Shown here: in pieces, positions 1 to 6,226 of the stretch
How positions within the stretch are numbered: the first letter of the stretch is position 1
How the letters are laid out: every line of letters begins with the position of its first letter
From: JBHFEI01 sp041928815
GTDB taxonomy: Bacteria > Pseudomonadota > Alphaproteobacteria > Rhizobiales > Rhizobiaceae
Assembly (NCBI RefSeq): GCF_041928815.1
Contig: NZ_JBHFEI010000039.1
Location: 1 to 6,557, forward strand
Length of the DNA stretch: 6,557 nt
Direction: 5' to 3'
Translations under genes and position numbers: made by a program
The notes under the pieces: generated by a model
The model's input: the letters and a program-made list of their open reading frames with translations, nothing else
The model's database searches: none
What the model was told of the DNA's origin: nothing

Positions 1-294
1 CGATAGAGCTACGATGAGCCGAAAATCCTCTCTTCTCAACTCAACCAATTTTGTCTCACAGGCGCTGATGTCGGACAGTGTAGGAGTTCCGCCCGCCTAA
101 CACCACGGCTCCCGCCGGACGCCCAAGTCCGCGCCACGCACGCAAAGAAGCAAAGCCGCACTTCCATCTAGAGATCTGAACCCCGTAGGTCTTCAAGTGC
201 CCCGCTATCGTCATGCACCAGATTTGAGTTCGTAAGGGCTGTCAACTGACACTTGCGGTCAAAACCTTCTCCTGACCGTCGAAGCAGAAATGCC
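1..294. other. Intergenic stretch, no gene recognised
   Basis: I see no convincing coding region, tRNA, CRISPR-like repeat or insertion-sequence end here. No open frame of useful length crosses it on either strand. It is upstream of the BON-domain gene and ends at that gene's EcfG-like promoter. The ATG at 290 is not treated as a start because the promoter -35 element lies 3 to 7 bases after it. Confidence 0.6.
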
Positions 295-320
295 GGAACA
301 ATCTTTATCAGCTTCCCGTT
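295..320 (+). promoter_or_regulatory. EcfG-type general stress promoter
   Basis: GGAAC at 295-299 is followed after exactly 17 bases by CGTT at 317-320. This matches the consensus known for EcfG, the sigma factor of the alphaproteobacterial general stress response (GGAAC-N16/17-CGTT). Transcription would begin near 327, giving a leader of about 20 bases that contains the GGGAG ribosome site before the ATG at 350. The match and spacing are seen in the sequence. EcfG control is inferred, and fits a BON-domain gene, a class often found among stress-induced envelope genes. Confidence 0.7.
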
Positions 321-338
321 CGTCGCATTACCTTACAT

Positions 339-343
339 GGGAG
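339..343 (+). promoter_or_regulatory. Ribosome binding site deciding the BON gene start
   Basis: GGGAG at 339-343 lies six bases before the ATG at 350, a normal Shine-Dalgarno spacing. The alternative ATG at 290 has no comparable purine-rich site ahead of it and lies upstream of the promoter. Confidence 0.65.
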
Positions 344-349
344 ACGACG

Positions 350-841
350 ATGGCCGATAGCGAGCGCAATTCCCGCGAAGATGACTACCGTGATTACGAT
401 ACCCGCAACATACGGGATGGATGGCCCTACGCGGATGGTGAGGGTCGGGAAGGTCCGAAGCCCAACGGGCCTTATGGCGGTTCAGGCCGCAATCTGGATC
501 AGGACGCGGACGACGGAGTTATCGTCGCCGGAGACCCTGAACTGCGAGAGGTCGATGGCGCTCCGCTTCCGTTTCCCTCTGAGGAGGCAGGAACGATAGC
601 GGACGATGACATCGAGGAGCGTATCGGGATATTGATCGAGGCTGACGATAACATCGAACTGAGCACCGTCGATATCGCTGTCCATGCCGGAAAGGTAATC
701 CTGTCCGGGTCGGTCGATAGCCGGGAGGATAGAGCCCGGCTGCTCGCCATGGTGAAAGGGGTTCCCGGCGTCCGGGCCGTCTCGGATCGTCTCGTGACGG
801 AGGGCGTGGACAGCCACATCCCTCCGGACACTGACGAGTAG
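350..841 (+). CDS. BON domain-containing protein
   Basis: This 163-residue protein has an acidic, low-complexity first half (about residues 1-84, rich in D, E, R, G and P) and one BON domain at about residues 85-149. The BON domain has the usual alternating helix and strand pattern, with the core GKVILSGSVDSREDRARLL and the ending VPGVRAVSDRLV. BON domains are thought to bind phospholipid or other envelope surfaces and occur in OsmY-like and secretin-linked proteins. No signal peptide or membrane segment is visible, so location in the cell is open. I chose the start at 350 because of the GGGAG site and because the promoter at 295-320 excludes the in-frame ATG at 290, which would add 20 residues that look unlike protein. 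The gene is probably monocistronic, ends at the hairpin at 926-954, and is likely part of the general stress regulon (inferred). Confidence 0.85.
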   Translation: MADSERNSREDDYRDYDTRNIRDGWPYADGEGREGPKPNGPYGGSGRNLDQDADDGVIVAGDPELREVDGAPLPFPSEEAGTIADDDIEERIGILIEADDNIELSTVDIAVHAGKVILSGSVDSREDRARLLAMVKGVPGVRAVSDRLVTEGVDSHIPPDTDE

Positions 842-925
842 ATGCGTCAGCCTTGCACAAGGTTTAACGAAGAATCATAGTTGAAGTGAAAGCCCCTGAC
901 CTCGGATGTACAGGCAGGAGCACTT

Positions 926-954
926 GAAAGGCCGGGCATCGCGTCCGGCCTTTC
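926..954 (+). terminator. Rho-independent terminator of the BON gene
   Basis: A perfect 10-bp stem (GAAAGGCCGG at 926-935 pairing with CCGGCCTTTC at 945-954) encloses a 9-base loop and is followed by a T-rich TGCTTTATT run. It lies 85 bases after the BON stop codon. The convergent phage gene ends 15 bases beyond it, so the hairpin may also stop transcription from the other strand. In that direction the bases after the stem are less U-rich. Confidence 0.8.
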
Positions 955-968
955 TGCTTTATTCGGCT

Positions 969-1547
969 TCATCGATGATAGGAGGAAAATCGACGCATTG
1001 TGATTTGATCTTGATGGATCGTGGTGCAGGTAATGGCGCCGCCTACAACGGCATACGTCGCTACCTGGGCGTCTATCACCTTGCGCATGGCCGAGAATTC
1101 AGGGTCCTCGTCTGCAAGCTCCTGAAACAATCCGTCGTCAACCCTGGGCGTAACAAGGGCGTAGGGGATGTCTATGAGGCGGAACGGTCGGATGCCGTGT
1201 CCGTCGTGATTGGCGAGGAAATATGCGACGGGTCCATCATTCCATCCCGCGACGAAGATGTCGATTTCCGCCGGGACCGGATTTCCCTTAAGCATTTGCG
1301 CGGCGGACAGCTCGGAAAATCGGCTGAGCGCCGCCCTTAGGCCTTTGAAGTCGTCGGCGAGAGGAACAACCATATCCACGACAACTTGCAGCGCCTTCAT
1401 CGGGCCTCGAACACCTATGACTGCATTGAGGTGCGGCACCGCGAAGACTTTTGCGACATCTCCAATGCGGTTCGAGCCGATCGACAGCCGCGTGTCGCTG
1501 AACATCGAAACACTATCCTGGCGAACGAAGACGTTGATAAGGCTCAT
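969..1547 (-). CDS. Ntn-hydrolase-like (HslV/proteasome-beta-type) phage protein
   Basis: This 192-residue protein begins MSLINVFVRQDSVSMFSDTR. It lines up by eye with the start of mature HslV and proteasome beta chains. If the initiator Met is removed, Ser becomes residue 1, where the catalytic Thr1 sits. Asp falls at mature position 17 in an SDTR motif that resembles the family's ADSR-type motif. A Lys in AKVF falls at position 32, close to the catalytic Lys33. A glycine in VIGVRG falls at 47, the conserved turn. A late strand-like stretch VGGAITCTTIHQDQITMR fits the fold. Activity is inferred; Ser as nucleophile would be unusual for HslV but occurs in other Ntn hydrolases. The start overlaps the stop of the 82-residue ORF upstream by ATGA, with no clear ribosome site, so translation is probably coupled. 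It is the last gene of the tail module. The role in the phage is unknown. Confidence 0.55.
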   Translation of the reverse strand: MSLINVFVRQDSVSMFSDTRLSIGSNRIGDVAKVFAVPHLNAVIGVRGPMKALQVVVDMVVPLADDFKGLRAALSRFSELSAAQMLKGNPVPAEIDIFVAGWNDGPVAYFLANHDGHGIRPFRLIDIPYALVTPRVDDGLFQELADEDPEFSAMRKVIDAQVATYAVVGGAITCTTIHQDQITMRRFSSYHR

Positions 1548-1792
1548 GAGAAATTCACGCCGTTCGTCGTACAGGTCGAAGCAATGGCCGAGAGGCCAGA
1601 AATGGCAAATTTGCCTAAGGATGTTAGTGCAAAATTTGCCGTGAACATTGAAGAAAATATCGGCGTGAATATCGGATCGTAGTGCAGAATTTCCCCGCGA
1701 AGCCTCGATATGTGATTGTCGATGAGGCCGCCGTTTCTGAAGTAATGTTGAGCTTCAGACGGGACATCCTCCATTAGCCTTTTCAGCGACAT
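1544..1792 (-). CDS. Small hypothetical phage protein (82 aa)
   Basis: I do not recognise this family. The first half (about residues 1-38) is charged and probably helical. The second half, from PIFTPIFSSMFTANFALTSL onward, is hydrophobic and rich in A, S, T and F. It could be a membrane-active or amphipathic segment but is not a clean transmembrane helix. The ATG at 1792 has a good purine-rich site ahead of it (AAAGGA, about 7 bases). The stop codon overlaps the start of the Ntn-like gene by ATGA, so the two are probably translated together. It lies just after the conserved tail protein, where related phages often carry a peptidase or tail tip gene, so it may be a shortened remnant. That is inference only. 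Confidence 0.5.
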   Translation of the reverse strand: MSLKRLMEDVPSEAQHYFRNGGLIDNHISRLRGEILHYDPIFTPIFSSMFTANFALTSLGKFAISGLSAIASTCTTNGVNFS

Positions 1793-1822
1793 CGAATTTC
1801 CTTTCTTCTCTTGCTGCTTTCA

Positions 1823-2449
1823 TCAGTAATTCGGCCAAACCGGCTGGACGCCGCGCGCAAGCAACGCGGTGTTGTCGCAAAACCTGTCATCGGATGAGGT
1901 CAGATAAAGCGACTTCTGGTGCGCGCTGGACCACACGGCGCGGGAAGCTCGCGCCCGCATGTTTTCGCCAGCTACAACCGAAAGCGAAAGCGCAAGCGTT
2001 ATGGGTTGATCGCCGGTGACGACGGGAGAGGACTCACCAAGCCGCGCCGCTGTTCCCGTCCAAATAGGGATAGGCTCGGTGAGTGGTTGATAGTAGTTGT
2101 CAAAGACCGATAAGCCGACAGTGACCGGAGCGCCGTTGACGGGGGGAATGCTGCTAAGGGTTGTTCTGGCTGTCTGCGGATCGATGCCGGACAGCGTGAA
2201 ATCAACCGCGTCCGAACCGCCATTGACCATCACCGCGAGTGTCGGAAGACCATTAAGTCGTCCAGCGCCGTAATAGACCGTGCCCGAGGGATCAACGGCG
2301 TCAAACCGCGCCGGAATGTCGCCGGCACCAGTCCAAATTCTCAAGGGCTCGACGCCTTCCGGCGCAACGCGGATGAAAAATCCGATTGGGCCGCTTTGGC
2401 TGAGCCGGTTGCAAACGGCATCCGATATGTACGCGGTTGAGTACGTCAT
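1823..2449 (-). CDS. Phage tail protein, conserved in alphaproteobacterial prophages
   Basis: This 208-residue protein looks complete. Its pattern matches a phage tail family I recall from alphaproteobacterial prophages. It has an early RIWTGAGDIP segment (residues 37-46) followed by DPSGTVYYGAG. A LSGID turn follows near 86-90, then a strand-rich middle with the repeated WTG motif (IWTGTAARL near 129). The ending is of the DDRFCDNTALLARG...VWP type, preceded by WSSAHQKSLY near 173-182. The strand-rich composition suits a beta-sandwich tail component. It follows the tape measure, where distal tail or hub-associated proteins sit, but its exact role is not known to me. The start at 2449 has an AGGTGAG site about 5 bases ahead, and 19 bases separate it from the upstream stop. 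No signal peptide or membrane segment is seen. Confidence 0.65.
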   Translation of the reverse strand: MTYSTAYISDAVCNRLSQSGPIGFFIRVAPEGVEPLRIWTGAGDIPARFDAVDPSGTVYYGAGRLNGLPTLAVMVNGGSDAVDFTLSGIDPQTARTTLSSIPPVNGAPVTVGLSVFDNYYQPLTEPIPIWTGTAARLGESSPVVTGDQPITLALSLSVVAGENMRARASRAVWSSAHQKSLYLTSSDDRFCDNTALLARGVQPVWPNY

Positions 2450-2468
2450 TTTCTCACCTGCGACTGGA

Positions 2469-3479
2469 TCAGCCTACACGACGAAAGTAAGCGTTCTGCT
2501 CGTCAGCGTAGGAACCCCGCACTCTTTCTTGCTGAGCAAGGGCAAGGCCGTTCTGGACGCCCTGCTCGACAAGCTTTCTGACGTGCTCATCGCCGTTCGC
2601 GCCCTGCACCTGGACGATGATCGGCTGAGGCTGGCGAGGCTCATGCTGCTGGCGATTGCCGTTCGCGGCGGAAAGGAGCGCTTCCGTCCTATGGTTCGGG
2701 ACAACCTGGGAGCCGCGTGGAAGGTTGACGATTTCGCGGCCACGTTCACCCACCATCGCCAAGCCGCCGGGGGCGCTCTCCGTACCATCGGCATAGCCGT
2801 TGATAAGCACACTGCCGAGCGTTGTGTTCGGAGCCCAAAAAGGCGAGCCCGGCGCGATGCCGCCGACAAGGCGACCGATGCCGCCAAGGATTTTCGAGAG
2901 AAACCCGCCGCCCGGATCGGCGCCGCCGTTTTGCAGGATGTTGCCGAACTGCGTAAAGGGCGATGCCGTAGGGATAGGAGGGAACCCGGAAATCGGACTG
3001 CCGCCCTTGTCCAGCGCCTTGGCGATCGTGGTCGCGCTCGTGTCGAGATTGCCGAAACCTTTCTCAAGGCCAGTTGACGACGTTGCGAGCTTATCCAGCG
3101 CCAAAGAGGCCTCATTCGCGCTCTTGTCGACCTGGAAGTGCATCGTGTCCGGCTTCCTCCAGTTCCCGCCCCACATCAAGCCGTTGCGCTTGGCTATCTC
3201 ATTGATGTTCGGCGGCAAATCTGTCTGGAAATTATTGCTCCAAGGGTTCTGCCGGGGATTGATATCGACAGCCTCGCCGAATGCGTGACGGGAAAGATTA
3301 TTCGTCCCTGCCACGTTTCGATAACTGTAACCGCCCTCCCCGAGGCTGGAAATGTTGTAGCCAGCCGCCTTGAGGTCATCAAACAACCCCTGAAAGCGTG
3401 GCGCATATTCGGACGCAACCCGCGCCGTCATTCCGTTCCCTGCCGTCACGATCGAAAGCGGGATGCCAGTTTTCGTCAT
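2469..3479 (-). CDS. C-terminal part of tape measure protein with M15 peptidase domain
   Basis: This 336-residue frame opens with a D-Ala-D-Ala carboxypeptidase-like (peptidase M15) domain at about residues 1-118. It shows SRHAFGEAVD (zinc ligands His65 and Asp72) and PDTMHF (Asp111 and zinc ligand His114), so the key residues are present. A glycine- and proline-rich linker follows (about 158-235). Then comes GGLAMVGERGREIVNLPRGS (238-257), a motif typical of tape measure C termini. The last 75 residues are Q-rich and helical. The domain probably trims peptidoglycan during DNA entry. The ATG at 3479 has no ribosome site and overlaps the stop of the 475-residue ORF by ATGA. I think this is not an independent gene but the 3' third of the tape measure gene, put out of frame by one missing base near 3503. 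Coupled translation as a separate protein is still possible. Confidence 0.8.
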   Translation of the reverse strand: MTKTGIPLSIVTAGNGMTARVASEYAPRFQGLFDDLKAAGYNISSLGEGGYSYRNVAGTNNLSRHAFGEAVDINPRQNPWSNNFQTDLPPNINEIAKRNGLMWGGNWRKPDTMHFQVDKSANEASLALDKLATSSTGLEKGFGNLDTSATTIAKALDKGGSPISGFPPIPTASPFTQFGNILQNGGADPGGGFLSKILGGIGRLVGGIAPGSPFWAPNTTLGSVLINGYADGTESAPGGLAMVGERGREIVNLPRGSQVVPNHRTEALLSAANGNRQQHEPRQPQPIIVQVQGANGDEHVRKLVEQGVQNGLALAQQERVRGSYADEQNAYFRRVG

Positions 3480-4903
3480 GCCGGATGACAGAGGCGCCCG
3501 CGTACGGCTCCGACCGGCGCGGCATAGCTGCCTGGATCGTTCGCGCCCTTGTGCCCGAGGATTTCTGAAAGCGTGGATGTCGCATTCGGCGCAAACGTCG
3601 GGCCTGCGTCGGCCTTCTTTCCGCCGCTGAGAAAGTTCGAAAGGAACCCGCCGCCGCCGTTATCATTGCCGCCGAATAGAAGGTTGCCAAGCGCCTTGCC
3701 AAAACGGTCAAAAACCTGATCCTGCCACTTGGTCGCAGCACTCAACAGCGAATTCTTGAAGGCGTCGCCGAACGACTTGCCGATGTCGTTCCCGTTCTTT
3801 TCCATCGCGGAACGGAAGTTCGACGCGAAACCCTGCGCGATCTCGCCGGATTGCTTGATGAGGTCGTTCTGGCGCATGTACTGCGCCATAGGCGAATTCA
3901 GGTCAACCGACGTACCAAGCTGGCGTTGGCGTGCCGCAATCTGCTGATCCAGCGGCGAGCGCAAGAGTTGGTCACGATCGAATGAAAGATCGTTCATCGC
4001 TCGGAGTTCACGCGTCTGTTGCGATACGTTCGCCAGTTCCGCCGCAAGACCCTTGAGGCTATCGCGCTGCGCGTCCGTGATGCTCGCTCCGCCGCCCTGG
4101 GCTTGCCGGAGAAGGTCAGTTTCAAGGCGCATGCGTTCCGTTTCGACCGCAAGCCCGCCGATGGATTGCTTTTCAAGCTCCATGTCTGCGATGCGTTCGC
4201 GCGTCGTCTGGACAAGGCGATCATAAGCCTTCTGCGCCCGGTCGGCCTCGTCCGCCTGTCCTCGCAACGGATTGGTGCCCGGAACCGGCCCCGTCTCGGG
4301 AAGCCCGCCCGAAATTCGCTCGCCGACGCGTTCGGTAAACCGCCGCCCGAGGTCGCGAAGCGGCGTGTCGCTCATAATATCCGGGAGCGCGGTTTCGCGC
4401 TCCTTCTTAAGCGTCTCCAATTCCTTGAGGTAGGGGTTCGCAAGCCCCGTTCGGTCAAGGCCGAGGTCGCCGATTTTGCCGGGCCGCATGAAGTCCGGCA
4501 ACTTCTGCAAGAGCGCGTCGATGCGGTCGGCGGCGCCCTGAGACGCGTGTTCGCCGTGGCGCCAAGCGTGGCGGCGTTTGCCGTCATGCTCATGGCCTGG
4601 GAGAGACCACGATAAATCGTTGCCGCACGTTCGGCCGACACATTCCCCTTGTTCCCCGGAAATGTTCCGCAGGGCCGTCGCGAATTTGACCTGATCGCCA
4701 TATCCCTCGACGTATTTTCGAGACAACAGTTCCGTTTGCGAACGCGTGCGGCCCGTGGCGTTGGACACGCGGTCTAGATCAACGTCAACTTGGCGCAAAG
4801 ACGATTGCAGGCGCCCGGCCGCGGCGTCCATCTGCTTGGCGCCCGCCTCAAATGCGGACGGGTCAAGGCGCGGTTGAATTTTCAGTTCTGAGATAGAGGG
4901 CAT
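3476..4903 (-). CDS. Phage tail tape measure protein, N-terminal part, frame-disturbed
   Basis: This 475-residue frame begins MPSISELKIQPRLDPSAFEA, then has a predicted helical region with KYVEGYGDQVKFATAL, a typical tape measure start. Long helical, coiled-coil-like stretches rich in E, R, L, A and Q fill about 155-300. A later section (about 340-420) has the SAATKWQDQVFDRFGKALGN pattern followed by glycine-rich LLFGGNDNGGGG, common before the tape measure C terminus. The protein sets tail length, is assembled around chaperones and is ejected with the DNA. Residues 87-120 are anomalous (two Cys, two Trp, five His) and fit an out-of-frame segment. The final residues RGRLCHPA are also off-pattern. 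With three single-base corrections the gene would run 4903-2469 as about 811 codons. A GGGAG site lies 8 bases before the ATG, which is 3 bases after the preceding stop. Confidence 0.85.
   Translation of the reverse strand: MPSISELKIQPRLDPSAFEAGAKQMDAAAGRLQSSLRQVDVDLDRVSNATGRTRSQTELLSRKYVEGYGDQVKFATALRNISGEQGECVGRTCGNDLSWSLPGHEHDGKRRHAWRHGEHASQGAADRIDALLQKLPDFMRPGKIGDLGLDRTGLANPYLKELETLKKERETALPDIMSDTPLRDLGRRFTERVGERISGGLPETGPVPGTNPLRGQADEADRAQKAYDRLVQTTRERIADMELEKQSIGGLAVETERMRLETDLLRQAQGGGASITDAQRDSLKGLAAELANVSQQTRELRAMNDLSFDRDQLLRSPLDQQIAARQRQLGTSVDLNSPMAQYMRQNDLIKQSGEIAQGFASNFRSAMEKNGNDIGKSFGDAFKNSLLSAATKWQDQVFDRFGKALGNLLFGGNDNGGGGFLSNFLSGGKKADAGPTFAPNATSTLSEILGHKGANDPGSYAAPVGAVRGRLCHPA
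4540..4648 (-). other. Out-of-frame segment inside the tape measure gene
   Basis: On the - strand a GGGG run (4648-4645) precedes a segment that reads more naturally in another frame, as NVSAERAATIYRGLSQAMSM and then TANAATLGATANT. Removing one G there and restoring one base near 4540-4552 joins it smoothly to the flanking frame (SQGAADRIDALLQKL). In the current frame the same stretch reads GECVGRTCGNDLSWSLPGHE, with Cys, Trp and His that are rare elsewhere in this protein. The alternative frame also avoids the rare TTA codon and has a normal GC-rich third position. Confidence 0.7.
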
Positions 4904-4906
4904 TGC

Positions 4907-5542
4907 CTAGACTCCCGTGCGCCGGATGATCAAGGTGGGGTAAGTAATAGGCATACCGGCCTGCCGATCTTTCCGGCGGCCTTGGCTGTGCTTCAGGATG
5001 TAGGGGACACCGGGGAACCCGCCTTCGACGCGGCGAAATGTCAGGTCGAAGTCGTATTGGCCGCGATGACGGTTCGAGAGGGCGTTCTTCGTCCGTTCGA
5101 AGTGGCGCTTTCCTGCCTTGTTCCCGCCGACCTCCATCAAACGGGTGTATGGCTGAACGTTGAAGATCATCACAGTCGCATCGCCGGGGATTGCATCGTA
5201 GTTGGTCACCGGCGCACCGTTGACGATCACGCGGAAACTTTCGGCATATCGGCCGGATCGGCTATGGAAACGGGACCTGAGGTCCTTGATCGCCTCCAAG
5301 ACGATTTCTTTCCACGCGGAAAAGACATACAAGATAACGGGATTTTCGAGCCGTACACTCTCTTCGGGCGCCCCCTGGACTCCCGACGTCCAGCGCGCGT
5401 AACTCCCCGATGCTTGACCGGACGAAATGGCGCGGCGCAGATCTTCCTTCGCGAAGCGCGCCAATGCTGCCTCGACCTCGTGCGGCATGCCTGTTGCAAC
5501 GAAGTCTTTGAGTCCCGCGCCAAGTGACTGGAATTGGAACAT
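4907..5542 (-). CDS. Putative minor tail protein
   Basis: This 211-residue protein sits between the tail assembly chaperone and the tape measure, where tail completion or minor tail proteins are usual. The first 40 residues look helical (EVEAALARFAKEDLRRAI). A mixed section follows with ARWTSGVQG (49-57) and RSGRYAESFRVIVNG (95-109), then NVQPYTRLMEVGG (128-140). The last is like the loop-and-strand pattern in HK97 gp10-like neck and tail completion proteins, but I cannot claim that family. The C terminus is basic and strand-like, ending YPTLIIRRTGV. It has no signal peptide or membrane segment. Its ATG overlaps the chaperone stop as TAATG, so reinitiation is likely, and an AAGGA lies about 10 bases ahead. 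The frame looks intact. Confidence 0.6.
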   Translation of the reverse strand: MFQFQSLGAGLKDFVATGMPHEVEAALARFAKEDLRRAISSGQASGSYARWTSGVQGAPEESVRLENPVILYVFSAWKEIVLEAIKDLRSRFHSRSGRYAESFRVIVNGAPVTNYDAIPGDATVMIFNVQPYTRLMEVGGNKAGKRHFERTKNALSNRHRGQYDFDLTFRRVEGGFPGVPYILKHSQGRRKDRQAGMPITYPTLIIRRTGV

Positions 5543-5973
5543 TAGGCCGTGTCCTTCTTCGACGCGCGTTTCTTCCTGGGCGCGGCAGGCGCATCAACCC
5601 ATTCGACGGGTGCGGTCCCTACGCCTTGGGCGAGCGAAAGGATGATGTCGCACAGTGGTTCAAAAGCCGGATCTACCAGCATTTCCTTGGTAGCCTCGGC
5701 GGAATAGTGCTCATCGAAGCCGTTCCAGCCCAACAGGAGATTGTCGGCCACATTCTGCGCTAGACGCCGATAGCGCCAAGCCCACACCTCATCCTGCGAC
5801 ATCCCCGGCGGCGGCATGGCCGATGTGTCGGCGGCGCGGCGCTCGACAAATGGCCTGTATCCGACACCCCGCACAAGAAAGGACACACCCAACGCAGGAT
5901 GATCCCGCCAGACGCCATTGCGGATCGCGTCAAGGTCGGTGCGCAGGCTTTCGAATTTTAGCAACTTACGCAT
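5542..5973 (-). CDS. Phage tail assembly chaperone
   Basis: This 143-residue protein has features common to tail assembly chaperones (lambda gpG/gpGT-like role). It has an N-terminal target-like section GVWRDHPALGVSFLVRGVGY (20-39) and a helical middle with WRYRRLAQNVADNLLLGWNG (66-85), the hallmark ending of the family's core. DEHYSAEATKEML and DPAFEPLCDIIL (101-112) follow. Its last part is rich in K, R, A and P. Such proteins hold the tape measure for tail tube polymerisation, and the gene stands two places before the tape measure as expected. The frame stays open upstream to 6432, but that extension is unlike protein. The ATG at 5973 has AAGGGGG about 6 bases ahead and overlaps the previous gene's stop by 8 bases. 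I see no slippery site that would make a longer product. Confidence 0.75.
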   Translation of the reverse strand: MRKLLKFESLRTDLDAIRNGVWRDHPALGVSFLVRGVGYRPFVERRAADTSAMPPPGMSQDEVWAWRYRRLAQNVADNLLLGWNGFDEHYSAEATKEMLVDPAFEPLCDIILSLAQGVGTAPVEWVDAPAAPRKKRASKKDTA

Positions 5974-6201
5974 CCTGAGCCCCCTTTGGCGTGTAAATCT
6001 CCGGCCACAATTTTTCCGCAGGAACATACTCGCCATGCAGACAGCATGCGCCGCGATTTCGTCCGAGGACATAGCTTTATGGGCCTCAGCCAAGGCGGCG
6101 GCGGCTTCGTCGGGGGCTTTGATTTTCATTTCCGGCAAAGGTTTTCCTAACGGTTTAGCTAATTCGTGAACCCGGACGGTAAGGGGTCCGTTTGGCGGCA
6201 A
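5966..6201 (-). pseudogene. Small phage protein, frame-disrupted
   Basis: Two frames together give a coherent product of about 78 residues. The first reads LTVRVHELAKPLG and KIKAPDEAAAALAEAHKAMS up to SSDEIAAHA. The second reads CLHGEYVPAEKLWPEIYTP and ends KGAQDA at a TAA at 5966-5968. The join is at about 6037-6046. The loss could be one base, or one of two tandem CTGC units, which would leave HAVCLHGEY. Neither frame alone gives a sensible protein: one runs into the chaperone frame, the other has no upstream start. The TTG at 6201 is the best start I can offer, though AGGAGG at 6223-6228 is too far upstream, and a G7 run at 6214-6220 may hide another indel. The family is unknown to me; the position suggests a tail assembly gene. 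Confidence 0.5.
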
Positions 6202-6226
6202 AGGATTAAACCGCCCCCCCTGCCTC

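Noticed and set aside
906..1340. 144-residue open frame on the + strand
   Set aside because: It runs through the terminator hairpin and antisense to the Ntn-like gene, and has no recognisable domain.
1755..1823. 22-codon ORF whose ATG overlaps the tail protein stop (TGATG)
   Set aside because: The coupling is typical of phage genes, but the product is very short and its purine-rich start serves as the ribosome site for the ATG at 1792. It could instead be the old 5' end of the 82-residue gene before a frameshift, which I cannot show.
2280..3077. 265-residue open frame on the + strand
   Set aside because: It lies antisense to the tape measure C-terminal part, is rich in R, A and D as expected from GC-rich shadow frames, and shows no domain.
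3379..3741. 120-residue third-frame ORF across the tape measure split
   Set aside because: It is very rich in Arg and low-complexity, with no tape measure features. The other two frames explain the sequence better.
4019..4615. 198-residue open frame on the + strand
   Set aside because: It is antisense to the tape measure coiled-coil region, with no ribosome site and Arg/Ala-rich shadow composition.
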